From NCBI GenBank assembly GCA_008729055.1, contig SDUX01000007.1, positions 2,094,064 through 2,158,063 of the forward strand: a stretch of 64,000 nucleotides of DNA. The letters run 5' to 3'. This document shows, in pieces, positions 10,084-19,341 of this stretch. Made by a program: the position numbers and the translations under genes. This stretch comes from Pyropia haitanensis. Its lineage: Eukaryota > Rhodophyta > Bangiophyceae > Bangiales > Bangiaceae. The notes under the pieces are model-generated. The model was not told where the DNA came from. It saw only the letters and a program-made list of their open reading frames with translations, and did no database searches. Each line of letters begins with the position of its first letter. Position 1 is the first letter of the stretch.

Positions 10084-11247
10084 GGCGGCGCCGCCCGCCT
10101 CAGCGGGGTGGGCACGTACCAGGCAACCTGGAAAGGCGCGCCGCCGTCAGAGCGTCGTTGCCCACACCGATGGCCACTGCACCCCTCCGCAACAGACCAC
10201 CACCACCTCCAACACGGCCACCTCGTGCGTGCCAAGAAGGCGCACGCCCGCCCGCACAGCGGGTCGCCCTCCTCTCAACAGCAGGGACCGTCACACGCGT
10301 CCCCCCTGGCCGTCAAATCACCTCCCTGTGGGTAGGTCGTCCAGCAAGGCGTCTCCCGTCAGGGGGAGCGGCCACTAGTGGCGCGCGAGCAGCGTCCCGG
10401 CCAACGCAAAAAATGTGAGCAAGACAAGACAAAGAACAAAAGAACGAAGGCCAAGAGGCCCACGCAGGGGGTGCGGCCTTCATCGTCAGCGACGCACACG
10501 CGCACACGTGGATGCCTCCTGCCACCGCCCAACGAGTCAGCGTCGCAGGTGGTGCCGCCCCACAAGACAAGCCACGCACAGCACCACAGCAAAGCCACGC
10601 CGACCGCCCCCCCCCCCGCCCCAGTCACAATAAAGAGGGGGTGCCAACGAGCTCGGCCGCCAGCACGCTACCGACCCGTCTCAAGCACCGGCAAAGGCAG
10701 GGTGTACCCTCTCCCTTGCCCCGCCCATGGGGGTGTGTGCAAAGCGCTGCAGACGACGGCACGCCGGCGGCGGCGACAAATATTCAGCAGCAAGACAGCG
10801 GCGTCTTCGTCGCCACACAGGGGGACGGGCGATTGTCAGCGGGGGCGGCAGCAGCGTGCCGCCGCGCACAGCCAGATCATCTGGCGACGAAGGGGTGGCC
10901 AGTTGCCGTTTCACTCGGCTGACGCTTTGTTTCCCTGCATTGGCGTGTCCGTCCTCGACCCGTTGGCGTGCGTGTCGCCTCGTCCCAGAATAGCGCGGGA
11001 GTGGGGGATTGTCGGAGGCTTGGCCTCTCTTTGGCGGCGGAACTGGGCGTGCGCTGTGGCGTCCCGCCAGTCACGCGTCACTCGACGGCCTCTGTGCGCA
11101 TGATCTCTTCGACACGGATATTGCGCGTGCCAGAAAAATAGACACATACAATATTGCGATGCTGCGATCCATTGGTCCAAAAGCCGGTTTTCTGCATGTC
11201 TCAGTATTCTCACATTCGCTTTTTGTGAGACGCACCATACACGACTG
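10084..11247. other. Upstream region of the adenylate-forming gene
   Basis: About 1.2 kb upstream of the minus-strand start at 10083, containing presumed promoter and 5' UTR. It has C-runs and becomes lower in GC after about 11090. No further gene is supported. Confidence 0.4.
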
Positions 11248-11389
11248 TACAGCTCTTCTCCAAAAAAAATGTCGCGCTCAGAAAGAGGTCCGATTGTGCC
11301 AATATTGACCTCTGAGAGGGGGCGTGGGGGCCGGTTCCGGCACAATCAGACCTCTTTCTGAGAGCGACCTTTTTTGGAGAAGAGCTGTA
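11248..11389. mobile_element. Foldback MITE with TA ends (mariner-like)
   Basis: Two inverted arms of about 50 bases (11250-11301 and 11337-11387) surround a 35-base centre. The ends read TA|CAGCTCTTCTCCAAAAAA and its complement CTG|TA. A TA duplication with CAG ends suggests a Tc1/mariner-type MITE. A similar solitary terminus occurs at 28797-28817. There is no coding capacity. Confidence 0.75.
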
Positions 11390-12303
11390 GTCTGCACTCT
11401 TGAGTGGTGAAAAAAATCAGACACCTGTTCTATCCAGCCAGTGGCACGTCCAACTACCAACCTGCGGCCGCCGGTGGTGACCAATGGCACGGACGTTACG
11501 GTCGTCTCTGCCGACAGGCCGTCCTAGAAAAAGCGGGAAGAACCGGGGGCACGCAAAACGCCGGCGCCGGCGGCAGTACCCGCGGCGGGCTCCTCGACCT
11601 ATCTGGGAGCGCGCTGCGGCACGCCAAATTCGTCCCGCGTGGGCGACGGACCCACTGCATGACGCTGTAGGCTGCACGACGCTGTAGGGCGTCAGGTCCG
11701 GGGCGTCAGACCCACCCATCCCCGGGCGGGTACGGAGCGGCTGGCTGCCCCCCCCACAACGGGGTGGTGTCGCCCCACTGGCGGCCGCCGCCGCGGCGGC
11801 GGCGGAGTCGTTTCGGCCCGCCACGGAGGAGCGTGCGGGGGTTGGCCGTCCCGTGTGACGCGCCCGCCACGCCGTGCAATGGTGGCAGGGGGGGAGAGGA
11901 GTGTGGACGGGCGGGGGCGCAGGCATGAGGGCGCGCCCTGCGGTCGACACCAGCTGGCGTGTGGGGCAGAGACGGACTGGTGGCGGCGAAAGGGAACAAA
12001 GCGCGGGGCTCGTCTTTTCTCGTCACCCATCGCCCATTGGCCCCTCCAGTGCAAGGTCGCCCACGGGCGCCCTGCTAGACAGTCAACCACCAGACACGAC
12101 ACGGTACGGCGTTCCCCACCGGCAGGGAACGCGCCCCTCAGAGAAACAGAAGGGCGTCGGAGACCGACCGGGTCACCCCACCCGCCCACCCCCCCCCTCC
12201 CTCCAGTGCATCCACCCATCATCAGCGGACACCCCTCACCTCCTGCCACTCCATCGCCCGCCCCTCGCATCATACACCCCCCACCGTGGGTGTTCAGATT
12301 TCT
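11390..12303. other. Intergenic, no gene recognised
   Basis: GC-rich DNA between the foldback element and the 3' end of the small secreted protein gene. Overlapping open frames on both strands carry no recognisable domain. Confidence 0.4.
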
Positions 12304-12801
12304 TCAGTACCAGCCACAACGGCGCCACTTGTGCCAGCGGCACTTGTAGCGGCCGTGGTGGTAGTAGCACCGCTTCTTGTAAACCCAGCGGCAGCGCCAG
12401 GAGCGGCGGCTCGAGGTGGACAACAGCGCGCTCGGCCCGGCCCCCGCGGGGACGATGTCCGCCTCGTCACCGCCGCCCGCGGGCGCCGCGTCAGCCGGCT
12501 CGGCGGCGACGGTCCGGGCAGTGCTATCTGCGGCGTCGCCCTCGTCCTCGGGCTCCACCTCGACGGGCCCCGCCACCTCGGCGCGGGACGCGGTGGCGCC
12601 CTCCATCGGCACTTCCTCATCCTCCTCCTCCTTCTCGACGGGCGCTTCGGCCGCCGCGCGGGCGGCCGCTTCGAACGGGTACAGGCGCGGCGCCGCGTCG
12701 TCGTGGACTTGCACCGCCGCCGGCGCCGCCGTCGTCGTGGCGGTGAGCGTCAGAAGGAGTAGCGCCGCCGCAGCGGCAAGCACCCCATGTTTGAACACCA
12801 T
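12304..12801 (-). CDS. Small secreted protein with acidic middle and cationic Cys/Trp/Tyr-rich tail
   Basis: A 165-residue protein in three parts. Residues 1-25 form a clear signal peptide (FKHGVLAAAAALLLLTLTAT). Residues 30-120 are acidic and Ala/Pro-rich. Residues 134-165, after a dibasic RR, hold no acidic residue but 4 Cys, 5 Trp, 5 Tyr and 11 Lys/Arg. The cysteines are spaced 8, 9 and 8 residues apart (WRCRW, KRCYY, YKCRW, RRCGW). The layout resembles a precursor with an acidic pro-region that neutralises a basic mature peptide. A cell-wall or matrix-binding role is equally possible. I know no family with this tail. The single ATG, the signal peptide and the compact tail ending at a stop argue for a real gene. 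Confidence 0.75.
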   Translation of the reverse strand: MVFKHGVLAAAAALLLLTLTATTTAAPAAVQVHDDAAPRLYPFEAAARAAAEAPVEKEEEDEEVPMEGATASRAEVAGPVEVEPEDEGDAADSTARTVAAEPADAAPAGGGDEADIVPAGAGPSALLSTSSRRSWRCRWVYKKRCYYHHGRYKCRWHKWRRCGWY

Positions 12802-14647
12802 GGCTTGGGCGGCTCGCAGCGGCGGATGGGGGGTGCGCCCGCGGAGGAGGCAGTGCAGGGGTCGGTGGCTGGGGCGAGGCGGGCTGTGAGGTGCGCTGCG
12901 GAAGCGGGGTGGCGAGCGGAGGTGGCGGAGTGGGTTGCGATGGGCGGCGGTGGTGAGCGACTTGGACTGCCGGGGGCGGGTTTATGTAGGGCGGTGGGGG
13001 CGCCGACTGGGGTGCTGGCGCGCGCCCCCACGTCGGCAGGGACCCCCAGCCACAGCCCCCGCGCGGGCGCGGGCGGATTGGGCATTGCCGCCGCGCCAAG
13101 GCGCCGCAGCTCGGGGGGCCGTCGCTGCGCCAAAGGCCGTCGCGGCCGCGTGGGGCATGGTGGACGACCTCACAGTTCCCCGCGAGGGGGGACACCGCAC
13201 CAGGCCGCCGCGACGCAGGCGCCACGGGGGGCTCTCGCCCTGCGGGTTCTGCTGGCGAGCCGCCGTCATGGCCCGCACGTCGGGTGGTCATCGACCGCAC
13301 GCCATCGTAGGAAAGAAGCAGCAGCACGAGTCCACCAGGGCGGACTCGACTTGCGGAGGTAGGCTGCAGGGGAGGCCCTCTATGCGCTGGCGTTGCCCGT
13401 CCAAGGGTCGTGACCAACTCCGGGCGCGTCCGGGGTGACCCACCCCTGCCGACTTGGACGCGCCGTGGATGCGCTGTTGGCCGCCCGCGGTCCTAGCTGT
13501 GCCCGCGCGCTCGACAACTTCTCCGTTGAGCGCGACCGGACGAGGGCGCCATCAGCTGGGCGCTCGCGTAGTGGTCGGGCCCGTCGCCCCTCCCTCACCG
13601 TCATGTGCAGGGCTGGCGCGATATGTGGATGATGTACCGAGTCAGCAGAGACGTTATGGACGACGTCCACCGAGGATCAGAGGAGCGCCGCCACTCATTC
13701 GTTCTCCAAGCGCATCAGTCATGCCGAGCTGGCGGCGCCCATGGAGCGCACCGTGCGTGCCGCGTGGGGGCATCCGCTTGGGCCTCGCCCGTCGGGAGTG
13801 CTCCTCCACCCCCGTTCTGCCAACGAGGGTGTGGGCTGGTGGAGGTGCCAGCTGGGGCAGAGCGCACCAGGAAAGCGTGCCTTCTCTCCGGCTGCGCCTC
13901 AGTTTCCGCCGCTTTGCACGCCAGCTTCTCGCGCGTCAGACACGGGGTGGCGGGCGGAGCGTCCCAACGGGTCCCGTGACTCGTCGCGCCCACGACGCGC
14001 TGGCCAGTGACGATTTTTTTTTTTCCCGCTCGCCGCGTCTCCCTGCACGGGACGGCGACCGCCAGGCGTTTGCCTGACGCCGGCAGCCCACCGATAGCAT
14101 CCTTTTCGTTTTGGGTTAAGGGAAGGGGGGGGGGAGGTTTTGCGCCCAGGGCACGTCACTCCAACCTACGGAGGGGGGGCCGCCCGCTTGCCAGATCTCC
14201 CCGACCGCCGCGCGGGGCGGCACATCTAGCCACACTCTGTGCAGTGGAGGTCCCTATTCTGGTGCGCCCCCGAAGGTCAGGCGGCCAGCTGGCTGCAGGG
14301 GGCACTCGCCAGCTGGTGGCCGACGGCATGGGACGTCGATCAATCCGTCCTGCGTGAAAGGCGTGGCCGCCCTGGCGCGGATCGGGGCCGGCGCGGTGCA
14401 CGCCAAGTGGAGAGACCTCCGCTGCAGACACGGCTCGGGGGCGCCACCGTAGCCTTCTTCGCGTCCTTGTCATGGATTGCATCAGCTCACAGTCGAGCGT
14501 GACGACATGGGGCGGCGACGGCGCCCGCTACGAGGACCCCACGGCGACCCGAAAGTTTACCCGACGGGGTAGCCAAATACAAAATACATCACGCAAAAAT
14601 GTATTCCGCAGTCGAAAACACACTTTATCTGCGTAGGCGTTTGTGAT
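12802..14647. other. Intergenic, no gene recognised
   Basis: About 1.8 kb of GC-rich DNA with many overlapping low-complexity open frames. The proximal part should be the promoter of the secreted-protein gene. Nothing else can be supported. Confidence 0.4.
12981..12990 (-). promoter_or_regulatory. Possible TATA-like element
   Basis: CCTACATAAA on the minus strand, about 180 bases upstream of the secreted-protein start codon, is an AT-rich break in otherwise GC-rich DNA. It could be a core promoter element; nothing else supports it. Confidence 0.25.
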
Positions 14648-14902
14648 CTAGAATTTAATGCTGAGCATATGGGTTATTGGCAATAGCGTGTTGGGTGCTG
14701 AGTCTTTTCCTGCGGGGACCAGTGCGCCCGATGCGTAGACGAGGTGCGAGGCGGTGGCGGTGAGGGCGGCGCCCGAGGGGGTGGTCAGCTCCACAAACGG
14801 CCGACCGCCGTGCACCAGGCGGTGGCTCAACATGTAGACGTGCGACCAGGCAGCGTCAACGGCGCCCGCCGCCACCCGCAGCTCGTCGCCAACCACCACG
14901 GC
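14648..14902 (-). pseudogene. Hint (hedgehog/intein) domain fragment
   Basis: The minus-strand frame from 14902 to a stop at 14648 encodes about 84 residues. They match the middle of a Hint domain: a VVVGDELR-like strand, AWSHVYMLSHR, then FVELTTPSGAALTATASHLV and LVPAGK. This corresponds to the familiar pattern FvrLeT.sG..L.LTp.HLv..... in Hog-type Hint domains. The sequence diverges right after LVPAGK, and the N-terminal catalytic Cys is absent. It is therefore a decayed copy or one exon of a larger gene. TAG directly precedes the frame and could be a splice acceptor. Hint/Hog proteins are known from red algae, which fits the proposed organism. Confidence 0.5.
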
Positions 14903-14984
14903 CTACAGCGGCACTACCACACCGTCCCGCCGCTGTTGCTGGCAGACGGTTGCTGGCATTAGCTTCCGGCGTCTGGTGGCGTTG

Positions 14985-15085
14985 GCACCGGCCGGCTGCT
15001 GGCGTTGACGCCGGCGGGCTGCTGGAGCTGGCGCCGGCAGGCTGCTGGCGTTGGCGCCGGCAGGCTGCTGGCGTTGGCAGCGCCC
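14985..15085. repeat. 24-bp tandem repeat, about four copies
   Basis: The unit GGCTGCTGGCGTTGGCGCCG plus four further bases is repeated with small changes. On the minus strand it encodes CRRQRQQPAGA-type repeats in an open frame, but I cannot tell whether the frame is used. Confidence 0.65.
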
Positions 15086-18072
15086 TGCTGGTGCCTTTGT
15101 GGAGCGTGCCGCCTGGCGCCGGCAGTGGCGGCGGCCGGCCGATGTGTTGCGGAGTGGCGCTGCCTGGAACCTGCCTTGGACACGGGCGGCGGCTGCGACA
15201 GCGGCGGCGGCAATGTTGTGGGGTGGGGGTGGCACCTGCCGCCGTTTGCATTTGGCGGTGGGCTCCTGCTGTCTACTTGAGGGGGTGTCGCCTGCTGTTG
15301 CGTGTGGGCGGCCGCTGGTTGCAGTGGGTGGCGGTGAGGGAGTGGTCTGTCGCTGCTGCTGTCGTTGGTGTTGCCGGCGACGGCCGGCTGCTGCCTGTGG
15401 GGGGGGGGCGCCGCCAGCAGTTGGAGGGGCGTTGTCGGCGTCCGCGGGCGGCTGCTGGTCGTGAGGAGGAGGGGGGGGGACGCGGGGGTTCGCGCTCGCC
15501 GCCGGTGTTGCCGGGGGGTGGCCACGGTTTGGCAATAGGGTTGCGCTCGCCGCCGGCGTTACGTGCGGGCGGCTGCCGCTTTGGTGCGCGGGGGTGGCGC
15601 TCGCCGTCGGCGTTGCGGCAAGCGGGCGGCTGGCGCTTTGGCGAGGCGGTGGCGCTCGGCGGCGGCGACCGGCGGCGGCCCGGCGTCGGAGCACTCACCA
15701 AAAGCGGTTGGCGCCTCTGGGCAGGGCGTCAGCGGGCGCACCCGCGCTCCCCCCTCGCCTCCCCCCCCACCGCCGACGCGCAGAGGGAGCGTCGCCACTG
15801 CCCGCCGGCACCGCTGCAGGCCGCACCCCCCCCCCCCCCATAGCGGGGGACGGCGACGTCGGCGGGCGTCCTCACCTCCGCCGCCACGGTCACCACCGCC
15901 GCAGCCGCCGCCGCCGCCGCCCCGCCGCAACCGCCGCCGACGCCGCTGCTGCGTCGCCGCCCCCCCCACCCGCGTCGGCGGCGACAGGGCTGGCGGCGCG
16001 CCCCCGGCAGTGCCTCCTCGTCAGACCGCCACCGCCGCCGCGCTGGTGCCACCTGTGCCGGGCCGCCGGCGGAGCGCCGCTGGTGGGCGCCGCTGACGAG
16101 GCACCCCGGCCTCTGCCAGCCACGGGGGCATCAAGCACCCTCCGCCGACGCCTTCGCCGCCATCGCCCCTGCCGCTATCGACACGCCGGCGCCGCCACTG
16201 CGGCCGACGGACGCCGCCGTGCACCAGTAGCCGCGGCCGTGCCGGTGGTCAGGTGCGCCGCGTCGGCCGCCCGGTGCCCGTCGGTGACCGTGACGGCGGC
16301 GATGCGACCGCCGCAGTCGCCGCCGCAGACGACGTTGTGGCCGCCGGCGACGGCTGTGGCAACGGCGGCAACGTCGCTGACGGTGGCCGCGTCGGCGACG
16401 GCGAGCCGCGCGTCCGTTGCCGCCGGTCGTCTATTGGCAGAGATGTATGCCCCCGCCGCGGCGGTCGGCGTGAGGCGGCCGCCGCCTGTAGGTGGCGCGC
16501 CGCGGCCGCAGGCCGTGGTACTTCCAGGTGGGGGGGGGGGGAGGGAGTGCCGACGCGTTGGCGCCCCGCTCTGCCAGCGGCGGGTTGTCAGCTGGGGGAG
16601 ACGGAGCCGGCGGCGGACGCGCCCGCCGCCCACAGCCCCGTGGGTGGGGCCCGCACTGCCGCCGCCACGGCCGCCGCCGCCGCCGCCGCCATCACGACAA
16701 CCGCCGTCGTCGCTCTCTGACGAGCTGCGGCACGCACGTTTGACGTACTCGCCGCGGCAGCGGCAGCGGCCGCACCCGTGGCGGCGGCGCTGGGCGGGGT
16801 GACGCCAGCGGCTGCCGTCAGCGCCACGGCCGCGCAGGGGGGTGCCGGCGTCGCTCGCCGCAACGGCCGACGCCACCGCAACGACAGGGAGGAATATCCT
16901 CGATGGGAAGGCCAGGGAGTCAAGTGAGGCAGGCCGCCACTGAGAGGCAACGAAGACGGGCGGGGCGCAACGCCGGAGGGATGGCGGTAGTCCCTAACCA
17001 GCGGCAATGACGACTAGACGGCGCAGCGAGGCGGCGGTAGGGACGGGGGCGGCGGCAAAGGGGGGAGCAGCGGCGACGATGGCGTGGACAGCGAAAACAA
17101 CGGAGGGGGACCCGCGTGGGCGCGTACGGGGCGGCGACGAGAAGGGCGGCCCCGGCGACGACAGTGCGGTGGCAATAAAAGGGAAGCTGGCATGACGAAC
17201 GTGTGATGAGCAACGACTCGAGTGGCTTCCCCAGGGAGGGGGGGTGGGGCGGAAAACGGCAGCGGGGGGCCGTCCTGGGTCAACAGCGCCGTGGCACCTG
17301 GCGTAGAGGGCGCGGCGGGGTGCTCCGTAGCCGTATCCAGCCACCCGCAACGCTCCCACCGCATCGGCCGATGCAGCCCGCCGCCGCGGGCGCAGAAGAG
17401 CTGTTTGAAAGGCACCCGCCCATTGCCCATGACACGGGGCCGCGGATGTGTCAGCCTGGGTCGCCGACGCAAGGCCGCTCCCTACGGCGCTGCTGGCACG
17501 ACCACCGCTACCGTCGACCGCCCCGGCCGTTGCGGCGCCGTCGGCGGGCGCGGCGGCGGCGCCCCCACCAGCGGCTGTCGTTGCGTCGCACGCGGAGGGG
17601 CGGAAGATGCCGTGCCCGGCGGACGAGCCACCATTGGTACTGCGTCGATCACACATGCAACATGCCGTCTGTGACAGAATGTACCTCTGCGGGCCATGAA
17701 CAAGAGTACTGTTTCTTTCCAAATGCATCCGATTGCCCCTTGTCAAAGACACATGTCCATCCAGCACTGGCTGGCTCATTGGCGGAGACATTTCAAGAGG
17801 ATGAAAGAACGATCGAAGCCAAAATTATTTCATTGCGATCGTGCATTGGACGCAGCACACAGTTTGGAGGTCGATCGATCAAACGAAGTTGTCGCGCCCT
17901 GCGCCGTCTGCCCATCGTCGTCGACGTCCACCTCCCCCCTGACGCCCACGCCCGTCGTTCCGACGACGCTCGCATCCCCATCGCCGTCCCTGTCGCTGCG
18001 GGACCGGCATTTTCCCCCCACACCCCCCTTCTTACCCCCTGTGTTCCCCGCTGTTGATCCTACTCGGAAACC
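15086..18072. other. GC-rich region without a confident gene; promoter of eL21 at its end
   Basis: The region holds long alternating open frames on both strands with simple Ala/Arg/Pro/Gly composition. One minus-strand stretch near 16900-16820 reads like a signal peptide (RIFLPVVAVASAVAAS) and could begin a secreted protein related to the Hint fragment downstream, but frames change repeatedly at G/C runs and I cannot join them. The last 400 bases are lower in GC and should contain the promoter of the ribosomal protein gene. Confidence 0.35.
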
Positions 18073-18552
18073 ATGGTTCGTTCGGGTGGTAAGCGCAGCA
18101 ACACTAGGCATCTGTTTGCCAAGTCGTTCCGGAAGCATGGACCGGAGCATATGTCCACCTACCTGACCACCTTCAAGGTGGGCGACTATGTTGACATTGT
18201 TGCCAATGCTGCCGTGCAGAAGGGAATGCCTTACAAGTACTACCACGGCAAGACGGGCCGCATCTTCACCATCTCCCGCACCGCCGTGGGCGTGGAGGTG
18301 AACAAGAGGGTCCGCGGCAAGGTGCTGGCGAAGCGCTTCCACATCCGCGTAGAGCACGTGAAGAAGTCGCGGTGCGACGAGGACTTCAAGCTCCGTGTCA
18401 AGACCAACGATGCGCTGTCGCGGGAGGCGCGTGCCAAAGGCGAGAAGGCGGTACTGCCCAAGCGCCAGCCGGTCGGGCCCCGCCCGGCATTGACCGTGAC
18501 CCCATCGGAGGTCGAGCTGGTGGAGCCTGTTGCGTACAAGTTCATCGTGTAA
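18073..18552 (+). CDS. RPL21: 60S ribosomal protein L21 (eL21)
   Basis: An intact 159-residue eL21, about the length known in yeast and plants. Residues 1-40 (start MVRSGGKRSNTRHLFAKSF) carry the typical basic N-terminus, followed by the SH3-like barrel with KVGDYVDI (35-42) and YYHGKTGR. The C-terminus ends in the family pattern EPVAYKFIV. The protein is part of the cytosolic large subunit. The start context CAAACCATGG is good and no intron interrupts it. Codon use is less extreme than in neighbouring genes, as expected of a highly expressed gene. It starts a lower-GC interval and is followed within 300 bases by a minisatellite. Confidence 0.97.
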   Translation: MVRSGGKRSNTRHLFAKSFRKHGPEHMSTYLTTFKVGDYVDIVANAAVQKGMPYKYYHGKTGRIFTISRTAVGVEVNKRVRGKVLAKRFHIRVEHVKKSRCDEDFKLRVKTNDALSREARAKGEKAVLPKRQPVGPRPALTVTPSEVELVEPVAYKFIV

Positions 18553-18850
18553 ATGTGCGCTTTCCAACACTCGGATTGCGCGTGTTTTTCTGTGTTGCTG
18601 GTCATGGGGTGTCGACACGTACGAGATGGGTGGTGTCGACGCGTAGGTGATGGGGCGCGAGGTGGCTGGGCAAGTCGGTGGTGAGCGTGGGTGGGCGTGT
18701 TTGTGGCTGCGTCCCTGACGTTCGGGGAGTTTCTTTGCGAGAGGTTGATGGGGGGTTGTCCTGTGTTGTGGGTGTGGATGACACAGCCGCACTTCTTCGG
18801 CATTGTTCGACTTGGCCGTAGTCTGTGTCTTCTGATTGCGAGCGTTGGCG

Positions 18851-18985
18851 CGCCTCGTGCTGGTCGTTGGCGCCTCGTGCTGGTCGTTGGCATCGCGTGC
18901 TGGTCGTTGGCGCCGCGTGCTGGTCGTTGGCGCCGCGTGCTGGTCGTCGGCGCCGCGTGCTGGTCGTCGGCGCCTCGTGCTGGTC
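18851..18985. repeat. 20-bp minisatellite, 6.75 copies
   Basis: Unit CGCCTCGTGCTGGTCGTTGG repeats at 18851, 18871, 18891, 18911, 18931, 18951 and 18971 (last copy partial). Differences are limited to CGCC[T/G]C, one CATCG variant, and GTTGG/GTCGG. It lies about 300 bases beyond the eL21 stop codon. Confidence 0.97.
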
Positions 18986-19341
18986 TGTCACGAATCGGTC
19001 ATGTCTGTTCGTCATTCCTGGCCATCCTGGCGGGAATGCCCACTTTGGCTTTGAACCAGTCTGTTATCGTACACGCGTCAATCTGCTCTGCAGTTCCGCG
19101 GTTGGGACAGCCTTACCCGAGCCTTTTCGTGTAGGTCACGAACGTGCGAGCGCTGTAAGGGAACAGGTCGGAACGTAAGGGGTTGTCTGATTACATGTGG
19201 GGCACCTCACCGAGGCAGGGGGCGTGTTGGTTGCTCGCTGGGAATAGAGGCTGGGGACTACGGGGCTGACTAGCGGGTAAGTCTTCAGGCTCGACAGTGG
19301 CCAGAGAGCGTCACGGTAACGGGAAAACGGTCCACGGCAAC
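18986..19341. other. Intergenic between eL21 and formin 3' ends
   Basis: Unique, moderately GC-rich DNA between two convergent genes, presumably 3' UTR of the formin gene. No other feature seen. Confidence 0.45.

Noticed and set aside
17203..18057. Plus-strand frame just upstream of eL21 with CFFPNASDCPLSKTHVHPAL
   Set aside because: Interesting composition but it overlaps the expected eL21 promoter and matches no family.
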